Origin: Phycisphaerae bacterium
Lineage (GTDB): Bacteria; Planctomycetota; Phycisphaerae; Sedimentisphaerales; SM23-30
Direction of reading: 5' to 3'
Length of the DNA: 64,000 bases
Assembly: GCA_016342495.1 (NCBI GenBank)
Contig: JAEIOG010000001.1
Span: 1-64,000, forward strand
The position numbers and the translations under genes are program-made. Below are positions 49,881-59,460 of this stretch, in pieces. Within the stretch, counting starts at the first letter, position 1. The number at the start of each line of letters is the position of its first letter. Below the pieces are notes generated by a model, which had not been told where the DNA came from, did no database searches, and saw nothing but the letters and a program-made list of their open reading frames with translations.

Positions 49881-50393
49881 TTATGATAATTTTACTCCGC
49901 GAAGCTTTTCGATCTGCTCGCGGCTTTTTAACAATTTCAAGGCATTCATAGTTGCCTTTACAACGTTCTTCGGACTTGTACTGCCATAGATTTTGGTCAA
50001 TACATCTTGGATTCCAGCTAATTCAAGCACAGATCGTGCAGAGACACCAGCGATAACACCGGTACCAACACTAGCAGGAATCAAAGTAATTTTAGTGGCA
50101 CCAAAACGGCCCGATACCTGATGAGGAATCGTAGTACCTTTAAGGTTTACACTAACAAGACTTCTGCGAGCTTCTTTATTAGCTTTTTCCACCGCTTGAG
50201 GAACTTCATTGGCTTTACCGTAGCCATAGCCTACCTGTCCTTTGCGGTCGCCAACGACAACCAGACCTGCGAAGCTAAAGTTACGGCCACCCTTTACCAC
50301 TTTAGAACAGCGATAAATTTTGACCAACTGGTCCTCAACCGGACTCTCTTCACGTTCATTTCGTGCTGCAAACTGAGCCACGTTTTTCTCCAA
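49881..50393 (-). CDS. rpsE: 30S ribosomal protein S5
   Basis: A 170-residue protein near the mRNA entry and decoding site. The N-domain has VKIYRCSKVVKGGRNFSFAGL and VVVGDRKGQVGYGYGKANEV, the C-domain VLELAGIQDVLTKIYGSTSPKNVVKATMNAL. Typical length. Confidence 0.96.
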   Translation of the reverse strand: MEKNVAQFAARNEREESPVEDQLVKIYRCSKVVKGGRNFSFAGLVVVGDRKGQVGYGYGKANEVPQAVEKANKEARRSLVSVNLKGTTIPHQVSGRFGATKITLIPASVGTGVIAGVSARSVLELAGIQDVLTKIYGSTSPKNVVKATMNALKLLKSREQIEKLRGVKLS

Positions 50394-50421
50394 TTCTTAT
50401 ACTGTTAAAAACAGTGTAACA

Positions 50422-50778
50422 TTAAAATACCAAACCAGCTTCCCGGGCGGCTTCAGCTAAAGCTTTAACACGTCCATGATATCTGAAACCGCTACGATCA
50501 AACGAGACCTGACGGATACCTAGTTCAGTCGCCTTTTTGGCTAAAACTTGACCAACTTTGGTTGCCGCATCAGAGTTACCACCACTAGAGATTTTTTCAC
50601 CTAAAGTGCTGGCAGCAACTAAAGTGCAACCTGCTTCGTCATCGATCAACTGAGCCGATATATGTCTCAGAGAACGAAAGACTGTCAAACGAGGACGCTG
50701 AGCATCACCAGATACTTTTTTGCGTACACGTTTTTTACGACGAGTTTTCTGTACGTTTTTAAATTTATTCTTTTCCAT
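50422..50778 (-). CDS. rplR: 50S ribosomal protein L18
   Basis: A 118-residue 5S rRNA-binding protein. Basic N-terminus ([20 protein letters not shown]) then [17 protein letters not shown], and the C-terminal [24 protein letters not shown]. Order and size are normal. Confidence 0.96.
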   Translation of the reverse strand: MEKNKFKNVQKTRRKKRVRKKVSGDAQRPRLTVFRSLRHISAQLIDDEAGCTLVAASTLGEKISSGGNSDAATKVGQVLAKKATELGIRQVSFDRSGFRYHGRVKALAEAAREAGLVF

Positions 50779-50886
50779 TATTGCATCTCAATAAAAAGTT
50801 GACAGCATACATAGTGAACTGCGTTGATTTTTCTGCACTTGAAAAGATAAACCACCAAGAGCAGAACAACAAACTGGCCGGTTCTA

Positions 50887-51459
50887 TTAACCGCTACCGA
50901 AAGCTTTTCCGGATTTACGTCTGATTACTTCGCCGCCATAACGGATCCCCTTACCCAGATAAGGTTCTGGAGGGCGAACTTTTCGGCATTTAGCAGCCAA
51001 CTGTCCGACAGCTTGTTTATCAGCACCGGTAATTTTGAATTTGGCTGGAGTATCATTACCACGAGCATTAGGTGTTTCAATCTCAACGGAGACACCCTGT
51101 GGGATTTTCAATACTGCCGGTTTAGCAAAACCTACAGTGAGATAAATATCCTGGCCCTGCTGTTTGATACCATAGCCGGTTCCATACATTTCTAAAGCTT
51201 TACTAAAGCCTTTCGACACACCATCGATCATATTAGCAATCAAAGCACGAGTAGTGCCATGCAAAGCACGATTAAGCTTATGATCATCAGGTCGGGTTAC
51301 TGTAAACATTGAAGTTTCTGTATCATAATCAACATTAATGTTGTTATGGACATCAAATTCCAAAGTTCCGATAGAACCGCTGATAGTCACTTTCTGACCA
51401 TCTAGCTGTACTTTTACGCCCGAAGGCACTTTAACTGGTTTTTTTCCTATACGACTCAT
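50887..51459 (-). CDS. rplF: 50S ribosomal protein L6
   Basis: A 190-residue protein near the sarcin-ricin loop. MSRIGKKPVKVPSGVKVQLD at the start, duplicated L6 fold, and the C-terminal signature PPEPYLGKGIRYGGEVIRRKSGKA. Slightly longer than E. coli L6. Confidence 0.96.
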   Translation of the reverse strand: MSRIGKKPVKVPSGVKVQLDGQKVTISGSIGTLEFDVHNNINVDYDTETSMFTVTRPDDHKLNRALHGTTRALIANMIDGVSKGFSKALEMYGTGYGIKQQGQDIYLTVGFAKPAVLKIPQGVSVEIETPNARGNDTPAKFKITGADKQAVGQLAAKCRKVRPPEPYLGKGIRYGGEVIRRKSGKAFGSG

Positions 51460-51509
51460 AACACTATTTCAAAAACAGGTGAATCTTCATGGCAAACGGT
51501 TCTGCTAAT

Positions 51510-51911
51510 TTAGCATACCGTACATAACAGCTCACCGCCAACATTAAGCTGGCGACATTGCTGGTCGGAAATCACACCTTTGTTTGTACTAAGGATAGCA
51601 ATTCCCAAACCACCTAATACCTTAGGCAGTTCTGAAACATCACAGTAAACTCTACAAGAGGGTTTGCTACAACGTTTAATTTCATTAATCACTTTTTCGC
51701 CCAATGGGCCATACTTCAGTTCGATTCGTAGCAAGCCTTGCTTGTCGGTGGTTTCGATTCTATCGTATCCCTGGATATAGCCTTGTTCTTTAAGAACTTT
51801 AGCCAGACCTTCGCATACTCTAGAAGCCTTAACCAGGACTTCAGCATTTTCGATGCTTACTGCGTTACGAATCCGCGTGAGCATATCAGCTATAGGATCA
51901 CAGTGACTCAT
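51510..51911 (-). CDS. rpsH: 30S ribosomal protein S8
   Basis: A 133-residue central 16S-binding protein, known in other bacteria as the spc-operon repressor. DPIADMLTRIRNA near the N-terminus, and the C-terminal VLGGLGIAILSTNKGVISDQQC are diagnostic. Confidence 0.96.
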   Translation of the reverse strand: MSHCDPIADMLTRIRNAVSIENAEVLVKASRVCEGLAKVLKEQGYIQGYDRIETTDKQGLLRIELKYGPLGEKVINEIKRCSKPSCRVYCDVSELPKVLGGLGIAILSTNKGVISDQQCRQLNVGGELLCTVC

Positions 51912-51948
51912 AATTCGTTCTACTCCATACGGTCATAAACCGCTTTAA

Positions 51949-52134
51949 TTACCAACTGGCTTTCTTTACGCCAGGGATTTTTCCTTCATTGGCCAGATTA
52001 CGAAAACATATACGGCAGATCTTAAACTTGCGATATACCGCACGAGGTCTTCCACACAATTCGCATCGTGTATATCCTCTTACTTTGAATTTTGGTGTTC
52101 CGGCAGCTTTGAATTTTATCGCTTTTGTTGCCAT
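51949..52134 (-). CDS. rpsN: 30S ribosomal protein S14, zinc type (type Z)
   Basis: A 61-residue protein of the small-subunit head. [20 protein letters not shown] starts the family-typical form; the eight upstream codons are dropped. The zinc finger is [22 protein letters not shown], so the short, zinc-containing form is used. Confidence 0.96.
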   Translation of the reverse strand: MATKAIKFKAAGTPKFKVRGYTRCELCGRPRAVYRKFKICRICFRNLANEGKIPGVKKASW

Positions 52135-52202
52135 GCGTTCCTCTTCGCCATTGCCCAATAAATGGGTTACAATTATTATTAGCCGGCTCGTGCCGGATAC
52201 AT

Positions 52203-52760
52203 TTAGTCTTCTATTTTATCAGTTGCTCTAAAAGGCATACCAAACTGTTTAAGCATAAAACGTGCTTCATCATCAGTTTTCGCAGAAGTTACGATATTAA
52301 TATTCATACCCTGAACTTTAGTGATCTTATCTGGATCAATTTCAGGAAATACCATCTGTTCGTTTAATCCCATAGAGAAATTACCTCTACTATCAAAGCC
52401 CTTTGGTGTAAGACCACGAAAGTCACGTACACGAGGAATAGCCAAGGCAATAAGTCTATCTAAAAATTCAAACATCTGGGAGCGACGCAAAGTGACTTTG
52501 CAGCCAATATCCATACCTTCGCGAAGTTTGAAGTTTGAAACACTCTTACGAGCTTTACAAATTACAGGCTTTTGACCGGCAATAGTAGTCATATCTCTGA
52601 CGGCACCTTCGACAAGTTTCTTGTCTTTAGAACCTTCACCGACGCCCATAGAGATAACAATCTTCTGGATTTTAGGAAGTTCCATGCAGTTTTTGTAATT
52701 AAACTCTTTCTGCATTTCATTTTTAATCTTTGATTTATATAATGCTTCAAGCCGCGTCAT
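52203..52760 (-). CDS. rplE: 50S ribosomal protein L5
   Basis: A 185-residue 5S rRNA and P-site contact protein. [40 protein letters not shown] and [19 protein letters not shown] are diagnostic. Length normal. Confidence 0.97.
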   Translation of the reverse strand: MTRLEALYKSKIKNEMQKEFNYKNCMELPKIQKIVISMGVGEGSKDKKLVEGAVRDMTTIAGQKPVICKARKSVSNFKLREGMDIGCKVTLRRSQMFEFLDRLIALAIPRVRDFRGLTPKGFDSRGNFSMGLNEQMVFPEIDPDKITKVQGMNINIVTSAKTDDEARFMLKQFGMPFRATDKIED

Positions 52761-52813
52761 TTCCGCATGCCTCTATTTCTGTGTTTGATGCCTATTGGCA
52801 CTATTAAAAATCC

Positions 52814-53044
52814 TTATTCGGATACAGGTTTCAAATTACTCATATTAACTGGACGTTCGATTTGCAATCTACCACCCTGAGGGTTTTTTTTGGAAGGACG
52901 AACATGTTTCCAGCACATATTAACACCTTTAACCAAAGCTTTACCAGTATCAGGTAAAACTTTAAGAACCTTGGCGGTTGTGCCTTTATCATCACCAGCA
53001 ATAACTTTTACGGTATTACCTTTTTTAATTTTAGCAGCCATCAC
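52814..53044 (-). CDS. rplX: 50S ribosomal protein L24
   Basis: A 76-residue assembly-initiator protein with a KOW motif ([20 protein letters not shown]). It is short: E. coli L24 has about 104 residues, and this one ends soon after [20 protein letters not shown]. It overlaps rplN by four bases. Confidence 0.93.
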   Translation of the reverse strand: MMAAKIKKGNTVKVIAGDDKGTTAKVLKVLPDTGKALVKGVNMCWKHVRPSKKNPQGGRLQIERPVNMSNLKPVSE

Positions 53045-53427
53045 ACCACCTCCGATGCTAATGAGACGATCTTCATAAATTGTTTTTCACGAAGCTCTCT
53101 AGCTACCGCACCAAAGATACGGGTACCTATAGGGTTGTTATTATCATCAATCAAAACAGCCGCATTACTGTCAAAACGGACATAACTGCCATCAGGACGT
53201 CTAATTGGGTATTTAGTGCGAATAATAACCGCACGATGAACCTTTTTGTCGTCAAGACTAAGAGTAGGCAAAGATTTTTTAATTGCAACTCTTATTATGT
53301 CGCCAACAGATGCTGTGCGACGAGTTTTCTTGCCGCGAGCTGTGCTGCCGCCAAGAACTCTAATACAAAGAGCTGTCTTTGCACCTGAGTTATCTGCGAT
53401 TTCTACTATCGTTTCCTGCTGAATCAT
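53041..53427 (-). CDS. rplN: 50S ribosomal protein L14
   Basis: A 128-residue intersubunit-bridge protein. [36 protein letters not shown], and the C-terminal [20 protein letters not shown] are diagnostic. Confidence 0.97.
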   Translation of the reverse strand: MIQQETIVEIADNSGAKTALCIRVLGGSTARGKKTRRTASVGDIIRVAIKKSLPTLSLDDKKVHRAVIIRTKYPIRRPDGSYVRFDSNAAVLIDDNNNPIGTRIFGAVARELREKQFMKIVSLASEVV

Positions 53428-53450
53428 CGAACTATAATCCTATATTCAGA

Positions 53451-53711
53451 TTAAGCGTTTGTATCAAGGACTTGTACCAATCGCCATGTTTTGGTTTTAC
53501 TCATAGGGCGACATTTACAAATCTCAACGGTATTGCCAACTATTGCTGTATTATTTTCATCATGAACATGAGCATTAGTTCGGCGTTTGAGCATCTTGCC
53601 ATACTTAGGATGACTAGTCTGATACTCTAAAGTCACTTTAATGGTTTTGTTGCCAGAAACACCGGCGACAACACCTTTATATACTTTTGGTTTTTTTCGT
53701 TCTGTGGTCAT
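53451..53711 (-). CDS. rpsQ: 30S ribosomal protein S17
   Basis: An 86-residue OB-fold 16S-binding protein. KVYKGVVAGVSGNKTIKVTL, and HDENNTAIVGNTVEICKCRPMSKTK show the family; it ends WRLVQVLDTNA. Confidence 0.96.
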   Translation of the reverse strand: MTTERKKPKVYKGVVAGVSGNKTIKVTLEYQTSHPKYGKMLKRRTNAHVHDENNTAIVGNTVEICKCRPMSKTKTWRLVQVLDTNA

Positions 53712-53741
53712 TTGCTTTCCACTACCTTTATGAAAGTATAA

Positions 53742-53957
53742 TTATTTAGCGGCCTGGGCAGCTAATTCTTTCTCGCGAATTACGGTCAATATACGAGCGA
53801 TCTCAGATTTTACTTTAGTAAGCTGAGTTGGATCTTCCAGCTTTTCTGTAACAGACTGAGTTCTCATCTCAAACTGTCGTGCCCGCAACGATTCAACTTC
53901 ACTAAGAAGTTCATCGGTACTTAAACCACGATATTCTTCTGCTTTTTTATTTTTCAT
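53742..53957 (-). CDS. rpmC: 50S ribosomal protein L29
   Basis: A 71-residue helical protein at the exit tunnel. EYRGLSTDELLSEVESLRAR, QFEMRTQSVTEKLEDPTQLT and KSEIARILTVIREKEL match the family. Confidence 0.95.
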   Translation of the reverse strand: MKNKKAEEYRGLSTDELLSEVESLRARQFEMRTQSVTEKLEDPTQLTKVKSEIARILTVIREKELAAQAAK

Positions 53958-53975
53958 AACTTTAAGTCTTTACTA

Positions 53976-54395
53976 TTATATTGCATGACGTCTTTTAACA
54001 AATCGACATCTTATTGGCATCTTATGGCAAACACGTAACATAGCTACGCGAGCTACATCTTCAGGAACGCCACCAATTTCATATAAGATTGTACCTGGTT
54101 TAACTTTGGCAACCCACGAACTTGGTTCGCCTTTACCCTTACCCATACGAACTTCAAGGGGTTTTGAAGTTAAAGAGCGATGCGGGAATATTCTAATATA
54201 GACTTTACCTTCGCGACGCAAAAAGTGAGTCGCAGCAACACGCCCAGCTTCGATCTGTCGGTTAGTAATATTTGAATGTTCCAAAGCTTGCAGTCCAAAT
54301 TCGCCAAATGCAACATAGTTACCTTTTGATGCATTACCACGAAGTCGGCCCTTCTGGTACTTACGATATTTAACTCTTTTTGGCATCAAAGCCAT
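53976..54395 (-). CDS. rplP: 50S ribosomal protein L16
   Basis: A 139-residue protein near the A-site t[44 protein letters not shown], and [20 protein letters not shown] are diagnostic. Confidence 0.97.
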   Translation of the reverse strand: MALMPKRVKYRKYQKGRLRGNASKGNYVAFGEFGLQALEHSNITNRQIEAGRVAATHFLRREGKVYIRIFPHRSLTSKPLEVRMGKGKGEPSSWVAKVKPGTILYEIGGVPEDVARVAMLRVCHKMPIRCRFVKRRHAI

Positions 54396-54455
54396 GATTA
54401 TATTCCTTTATCTACCGGTTTGTCAGTTTTAGACTTTTGGCAATCACCGATCAGC

Positions 54456-55157
54456 TTATTTGTCTCTCGATTTTGGGCCTCTGCCCCCTCTGCGTTGCTG
54501 AGGTACAGGAGTAATTTCTTCACCAAACTTACCAAGATATATCCAGACCTTAATTCCAATTGTACCATAAGTACAATGAGCAAGACCTAAACCATAATCT
54601 ACATTTGCCTGCAAAGTCTGCAGTGGAATACTACCTAAAATCTGAGTTTCGCTACGTGCAAGTTCTGCCCCGCCTAAACGGCCTGAGCACATGATTTTAA
54701 TACCTTTTGCACCAGCGGCCATAGCTGTTTCACAAGACTGTTTCATCGCTCTGCGGAAAGCAGCCCGACGTTTCAGTTGTTCGCCAATACCTTCAGCAAC
54801 CAATTGGGCATTAAGTTCTGGTGCTTTGATCTCAACAACATTAACTGTTACTTTACGATCAATTAAATTTTCGAGAGCTTCACGAATCTTATCGATTTCG
54901 GCACCCTTAGGACCAATAACTAAACCTGGACGAGCGGTATGAAGGGAAACGCGAACTTCATCACGAGTTCTTTCTACTTCAACGCGAGCCAAAGCAGCAT
55001 AAGGCTGTTGTCGATTCAAACGCTGATCCAGAAATTTTCGAATTTTCTGATCTTCAACCAGGAAAGTCCCATAAGCTGCTTTAGGAGCAAACCATCGACT
55101 TTGCCATCCTCTAGTGATGCCGGTACGAAAACCAATTGGTGATACTTTCTGACCCAT
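54456..55157 (-). CDS. rpsC: 30S ribosomal protein S3
   Basis: A 233-residue protein at the mRNA entry. MGQKVSPIGFRTGITRGWQS begins it; the KH domain is near GLVIGPKGAEIDKIREALEN, and the C-domain has IKIMCSGRLGGAELARSE and YGTIGIKVWIYLG. A short Arg/Gly tail follows. Confidence 0.97.
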   Translation of the reverse strand: MGQKVSPIGFRTGITRGWQSRWFAPKAAYGTFLVEDQKIRKFLDQRLNRQQPYAALARVEVERTRDEVRVSLHTARPGLVIGPKGAEIDKIREALENLIDRKVTVNVVEIKAPELNAQLVAEGIGEQLKRRAAFRRAMKQSCETAMAAGAKGIKIMCSGRLGGAELARSETQILGSIPLQTLQANVDYGLGLAHCTYGTIGIKVWIYLGKFGEEITPVPQQRRGGRGPKSRDK

Positions 55158-55194
55158 AAATATTTCCTCTGGTCAATGCCTCAAGGCATGACTA

Positions 55195-55788
55195 TTATTT
55201 CTCTACATCTACGCTTACAAATATATGACTAGCTAATCTCGTAAAAGAAACAGCACGTCCCCGATCTTTTGGTCTCCAGCGACGGGTGCCACGGCGGATA
55301 CCACCTTCATCAACGCGAATTTCTGAAATATAAAGCTGATCGGTATCAACTTCGTTTTCAGCGGCGCTTCCGATAGCACTTTTCAAGACCTGGCTAACAA
55401 AAACCGCAGCACGTTTATTGGCAAACTTAAGCACATCCAAGGCATCCTGAACATCTCTGTCGCGGACCAAGTCAGCTACAAGTCTTATCTTACGCGGTGC
55501 CATTGGACAGAACTTGTGACTGGCGTGCCAGCATTCCAAATCCTGAGAAGTCACATTCAAAGCAGTTGCTAATGCTTCTACACATTCACGGCTTGATCTT
55601 TTTTTGAACAAACCTTTGCTTTTCAATAAACCATTTTCCCAGTTTTTGATATCTGAACGCATCTTTTTCAGTTCAACCTGGGCTTTGTCTTTATCCATAC
55701 CCGAGGTAGGAGCTAATGCTGCAGCTAATTCTGCTACAGTCATGTTTGCTTCCTGACGACACTTTTTCAGTTTATTACTACTTAACAT
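55195..55788 (-). CDS. rplV: 50S ribosomal protein L22 with N-terminal helix-turn-helix-like extension
   Basis: A 197-residue protein, about 85 residues longer than normal L22. The ribosomal part starts near residue 87 (HASHKFCPMAPRKIRLVADLV) and continues with the usual tunnel-lining loop and RRGTRRWRPKDRGRAVSFTR, so it is complete. The added residues 1-85 look like an Xre/Cro-type helix-turn-helix domain: LKKCRQEANMTVAELAAAL, then a charged loop, IKNWENGL, and ALATALNVTSQDLECW. No alternative start would give a normal-length L22; the only nearby Met, in MAPRK, would cut into the fold. The extension is therefore translated with L22. Confidence 0.9.
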   Translation of the reverse strand: MLSSNKLKKCRQEANMTVAELAAALAPTSGMDKDKAQVELKKMRSDIKNWENGLLKSKGLFKKRSSRECVEALATALNVTSQDLECWHASHKFCPMAPRKIRLVADLVRDRDVQDALDVLKFANKRAAVFVSQVLKSAIGSAAENEVDTDQLYISEIRVDEGGIRRGTRRWRPKDRGRAVSFTRLASHIFVSVDVEK

Positions 55789-55853
55789 CTTTATATCCTG
55801 ATATTAGCTATTAGTTCTTCAAAGATATACGGCTAGGCCGCTTCTCAGGCTAA

Positions 55854-56126
55854 CTACCTTTTCTTTTTGTCGGCTGCATGACCTCTGAAACTGCGGGTCG
55901 GTGAAAATTCACCCAGTTTATGCCCCACCATATCTTCTGTCACATACACTTTGTGAAACATGCGGCCATTATGTACCATAAATGTATAACCTACAAATTC
56001 TGGTACGATTGTACAACGCCGAGCCCAAGTTTTAATTGGTTCTTTATTGCCTGATTCAACCTGCTTCATTACTTTTTTGTAGACCTTTTCGTCAACGAAA
56101 GGTCCTTTTTTTAGCGAGCGACTCAT
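55854..56126 (-). CDS. rpsS: 30S ribosomal protein S19
   Basis: A 90-residue head protein. [40 protein letters not shown] and [14 protein letters not shown] are diagnostic. Confidence 0.97.
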   Translation of the reverse strand: MSRSLKKGPFVDEKVYKKVMKQVESGNKEPIKTWARRCTIVPEFVGYTFMVHNGRMFHKVYVTEDMVGHKLGEFSPTRSFRGHAADKKKR

Positions 56127-56145
56127 ATACTCGTATTCCTCATAA

Positions 56146-56997
56146 TTACAGTGTCAACTGTCCGTAATGTTTACTCTTGCGTCTGCGAATAATTCTCTTA
56201 TTCGAAGCTTTCTTTTTAGCACGGGTCTTACCACCCTTTGCCAACACACCAGTCGGCGAACAAGGATGTCGACCACCATTGCTGCGACTTTCACCACCAC
56301 CCATAGGATGGGCAACAGGGTTCTGAGCTTTACCACGAACGTGTGGCTTACGGCCCATATGTCGTTTTCGACCAGCTTTACCGATACGAACATGTTGATG
56401 ATCAACATTACCGATTTGGCCAATAGTTGCGCGACATGCGACATCAATCATCCGCATTTCGCCACTGGGTAAAATCAAATGAGCCCATTTACCATCTCTG
56501 GCAACCAGACGAGCAACTCCGCCTGCTGAACGGACTATTTTGCCGCCCTGACCTACATTCAATTCAATATTATGGATTTCCATACCTACTGGAATTGAGC
56601 CAATCGGCATACAATTACCTACTTTAGGTTCAACCTTATGGCCACTTTCAAGTGTTTCGCCAACTTTGATACCTACAGGAGCAAGAATGTAGCTTTTTTC
56701 ACCATCTTCATACTGCAATAAAGCAATATGACAAGTGCGGTTTGGATCATATTCAATACCTAAAACTGTAGCAACGACTCCATCTTTGAGACGCTTGAAA
56801 TCAATTTTACGATAAAGACGTCTGGCACCACCGCCACGAAAACGCACAGTAACTTTTCCGCTGTGATTACGCCCACCATGTTTTTTAATACGTGTGGTCA
56901 GGCTTTTTTCGGGCTTGGTCTTAGTAATTTCGGCATAATCATTAACCGATGAATTACGACGGCCAGCACTGGTTGGTTTATAAACGCGAATGCCCAT
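56146..56997 (-). CDS. rplB: 50S ribosomal protein L2
   Basis: A 283-residue protein near the peptidyl transferase centre. [34 protein letters not shown] and the C-terminal [20 protein letters not shown] with the conserved His are present. Length is near 275, as usual. Confidence 0.97.
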   Translation of the reverse strand: MGIRVYKPTSAGRRNSSVNDYAEITKTKPEKSLTTRIKKHGGRNHSGKVTVRFRGGGARRLYRKIDFKRLKDGVVATVLGIEYDPNRTCHIALLQYEDGEKSYILAPVGIKVGETLESGHKVEPKVGNCMPIGSIPVGMEIHNIELNVGQGGKIVRSAGGVARLVARDGKWAHLILPSGEMRMIDVACRATIGQIGNVDHQHVRIGKAGRKRHMGRKPHVRGKAQNPVAHPMGGGESRSNGGRHPCSPTGVLAKGGKTRAKKKASNKRIIRRRKSKHYGQLTL

Positions 56998-57039
56998 TGT
57001 CTTACTTTCCTAATAACGTTTCGCTAATATTTATTACAT

Positions 57040-57318
57040 TTAGAACAGGTCAATTACGTGGCCATCCAGAAGGACAACAACTGCTTTTTTCCAATTGCTT
57101 GCATGTCCCTGAACATAACCACGACGTTTTGGTTTGCCCTTGCGGTTCATCGTACGGACTTCTTTAACTTTAACTGAATAAATCTGCTCTACAGCATGTT
57201 TAATTTCAATTTTGTTTGCCTTACGATTAACTTCAAAAGCATAAGCATTCAGCGTCGTCGCTTGATGCGTGCCCTGTTCGGTAATCAACGGTTTTACTAT
57301 TACTTGATACTTATCCAC
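57040..57318 (-). CDS. rplW: 50S ribosomal protein L23
   Basis: A 92-residue exit-tunnel protein that docks the signal recognition particle and trigger factor. KPLITEQGTHQATTLNAYAF, and IKHAVEQIYSVKVKEVRTMN are typical. Confidence 0.95.
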   Translation of the reverse strand: MDKYQVIVKPLITEQGTHQATTLNAYAFEVNRKANKIEIKHAVEQIYSVKVKEVRTMNRKGKPKRRGYVQGHASNWKKAVVVLLDGHVIDLF

Positions 57319-57338
57319 GGTTCACCTCTTGGGGATAA

Positions 57339-57977
57339 TTAATTTTCAACAGTCTCAGCTGCGGGATTGACCAAAGTTTCCAAAGCCGCTTTGGTCATAA
57401 GCAGTGTACGTTTGTTCAACACATCGCCTGCATTGAGCTGATCGACTTCCAGACATTTAATCCTGGGGATGTTACGCATGGATTTATATACATTAACATC
57501 ATATTCTTCGATTGCGACCAGGCAGCTACGTTCAATTTTCAGATTATTCAAAACCATAGTAAATTCTTTGGTTTTAGGTGCCGCAAAATCAAATCTGTCA
57601 ATAACAATAACATCATTGCTGAGTAATTTTGCCAATACTGCTGAGTTACGAGCCAAACGTCGTTGTTTTTTAGGCATACGTTGTGAAAAATCACGGTTGA
57701 CTTTAGCAAATGCAACGCCACCACCTTTACGGACAACAGTTCGGCTAGCACCAACACGTGCCCGGCCAGTACCCTTTTGGCGATAAAGCTTACGGGTTGA
57801 GCCCTGTACCATGCCCCGACTTTTAGTCGCTGCGGTACCCTGACGTTGGTTGGCATGGTACATGACGATTGCCTGTTTCAGCAATGCTGGTCTTACTCTG
57901 CCGCCCAAGATTTCTTCGTTGACCGAAACGGTATCAACTTCTTTACCTTCGCGGTTATATACTTTTACGTCTATCAT
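57339..57977 (-). CDS. rplD: 50S ribosomal protein L4
   Basis: A 212-residue tunnel-wall protein that in some bacteria also represses the S10 operon. I use the ATG ending at 57977 (MIDVKVYNREGKEV), matching the family start; four extra codons precede it at another ATG without a better ribosome site. GTAATKSRGMVQGSTRKLYRQ and GTGRARVGASR mark the extended loop. Confidence 0.95.
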   Translation of the reverse strand: MIDVKVYNREGKEVDTVSVNEEILGGRVRPALLKQAIVMYHANQRQGTAATKSRGMVQGSTRKLYRQKGTGRARVGASRTVVRKGGGVAFAKVNRDFSQRMPKKQRRLARNSAVLAKLLSNDVIVIDRFDFAAPKTKEFTMVLNNLKIERSCLVAIEEYDVNVYKSMRNIPRIKCLEVDQLNAGDVLNKRTLLMTKAALETLVNPAAETVEN

Positions 57978-58020
57978 AACTGCCGCCATTCTAAGCGTTA
58001 TTATTAATTCTGATTAAAGC

Positions 58021-58665
58021 TTAGCTTTTGGTTTTAGCCTGCTTTAACATTACATATCCATTGTTGCAGCCAGCGATCGGGCCTTTAACTAACAACAGAT
58101 TATTTTCAACATCAACTTCAACAACTTTGTGATTCTTGCTGGTGCACTGCTCGTCACCCATGTGACCACCCATTCTTTTACCCTTTCGGATACCTCGGCT
58201 TTTACCAGCAGAACCGGAGTTCGAGGCAATACTGCCTGGATGGCGATGCTTACGTTCGCAACCATGTGAAGCATCCATACCTTTGAAGTTATGGCGTTTC
58301 ATTACTCCAGCAAAACCTTTTCCTTTACTGATACCGGTAACATCAACATATTTGATGTCTTCGAAAACACCGACATTCAATTCATCGCCAGCTGCGTATT
58401 CTGTGGCATTAACCCGGAATTCGCGAACAAAACGTTTCGGAACAGTATTTGCTTTTGCTGCATGCCCAATTGCTGGTTTTTTAAGACGTGAATGTTTAAC
58501 AACATCGTCAAGACCAAGCTGGACAGCACTATAGCCATCAACTTCTTCAGTACGAACCTGTGTTACAACACAAGGTCCAGCCTGAATTACTGTTACTGGA
58601 ATGATGACACCATTTTCGTCATAGACTCGTGTCATCCCTACTTTTTTACCCAAAAGCATCGTCAT
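58021..58665 (-). CDS. rplC: 50S ribosomal protein L3
   Basis: A 214-residue peptidyl-transferase-region protein. MLLGKKVGMTRVYDENGVII near the start, GFAGVMKRHNFKGMDASHG, and RIGKRMGGHMGDEQ-like KGKRMGGHMGDEQ are diagnostic. AGGAAG is 7 bases upstream. A terminator-like hairpin separates it from rpsJ. Confidence 0.96.
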   Translation of the reverse strand: MTMLLGKKVGMTRVYDENGVIIPVTVIQAGPCVVTQVRTEEVDGYSAVQLGLDDVVKHSRLKKPAIGHAAKANTVPKRFVREFRVNATEYAAGDELNVGVFEDIKYVDVTGISKGKGFAGVMKRHNFKGMDASHGCERKHRHPGSIASNSGSAGKSRGIRKGKRMGGHMGDEQCTSKNHKVVEVDVENNLLLVKGPIAGCNNGYVMLKQAKTKS

Positions 58666-58693
58666 ACGATTACTTCCTATCTGAGCTATCTGA

Positions 58694-58730
58694 TAAAAAA
58701 ACGTGCTTTCATATTTTTGTCAGCACGCTT
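58694..58730 (-). terminator. Attenuator-like hairpin between rpsJ and rplC
   Basis: On the minus strand GCGTGCT pairs with AGCACGT (one G-T pair), loop of 14 bases, followed directly by a run of seven T. It lies within the S10 operon, 29 bases before the rplC start, so it would act as an internal attenuator or partial terminator. Confidence 0.6.
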
Positions 58731-58743
58731 CAAAACTACATAA

Positions 58744-59052
58744 TTATACTTTAATCTTTACAAATACGCCAGCTGGTACAACCAGACGATTTAACGCTTC
58801 AATTGTACGCGGATTAGCGTCCCTAATATCAATCAGGCGTTTGTGAGTGCGCATTTCAAACTGTTCACGAGACTTTTTATTCACGTGTGGACTGCGAAGC
58901 ACAGTATAACGTTCGATACGCGTTGGCAGTGGGATCGGTCCACTGACTCTGGCGTTCGTGCGGGTAGCCTGCTCCACGATCTCTTTTGCTGATGCATCAA
59001 GAGAACCATGGTCGTAAGCTTCCATCCGAATTCTAATTCTTTCGGCCTCCAC
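58744..59052 (-). CDS. rpsJ: 30S ribosomal protein S10
   Basis: A 102-residue protein, also antitermination factor NusE. The start is GTG ending at 59052, with AGGAG 8 bases upstream. [20 protein letters not shown], then [38 protein letters not shown]-type motifs and [16 protein letters not shown] identify it. Confidence 0.96.
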   Translation of the reverse strand: MEAERIRIRMEAYDHGSLDASAKEIVEQATRTNARVSGPIPLPTRIERYTVLRSPHVNKKSREQFEMRTHKRLIDIRDANPRTIEALNRLVVPAGVFVKIKV

Positions 59053-59460
59053 TGAGACTACTCCTGTTCTAAATTAAGATTGAATCTTAAACTTGCCTTG
59101 TTTTGGCTCAACACTTTTTGCCACAAGGCTTTAACAAACATATATTGCCACCGGGACAATTATTCAGAATCGCTAGGATAGCGTCTTGAGCCCAATAGTC
59201 AACTGAAAAAACTGAAATTAATCAATTATTTTTCATTCCCAACTATTTAGTCAGTTTTCATAGCAATAAAGTCTATTATTCCTGACATATCGAGGACACA
59301 GAACATCGTTAGAACCATAATAAATGCAAAAACATTACAAAAATATAGGACTAAGGATTTAGAGGTGAGTGTAAGTATTCAACTATTCACTAACCGCAAT
59401 GCACATGAGCATCGCTCGCTTCAGTCGAGTCGCAAATTATACAGGTTACTGGTGTGCTTG
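59053..59460. other. Leader region of the S10 operon
   Basis: About 408 bases between fusA and rpsJ. It contains a promoter at 59175-59202 and a repeated word pair GCCTTG/CAAGGC near 59094-59130 that can form a stem in the leader. No gene seen. Confidence 0.5.
59175..59202 (-). promoter_or_regulatory. Probable promoter of the S10 operon
   Basis: On the minus strand TTGACT and TATCCT are 16 bases apart. Transcription would start about 115 bases before the rpsJ GTG, leaving a structured leader. Confidence 0.55.
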
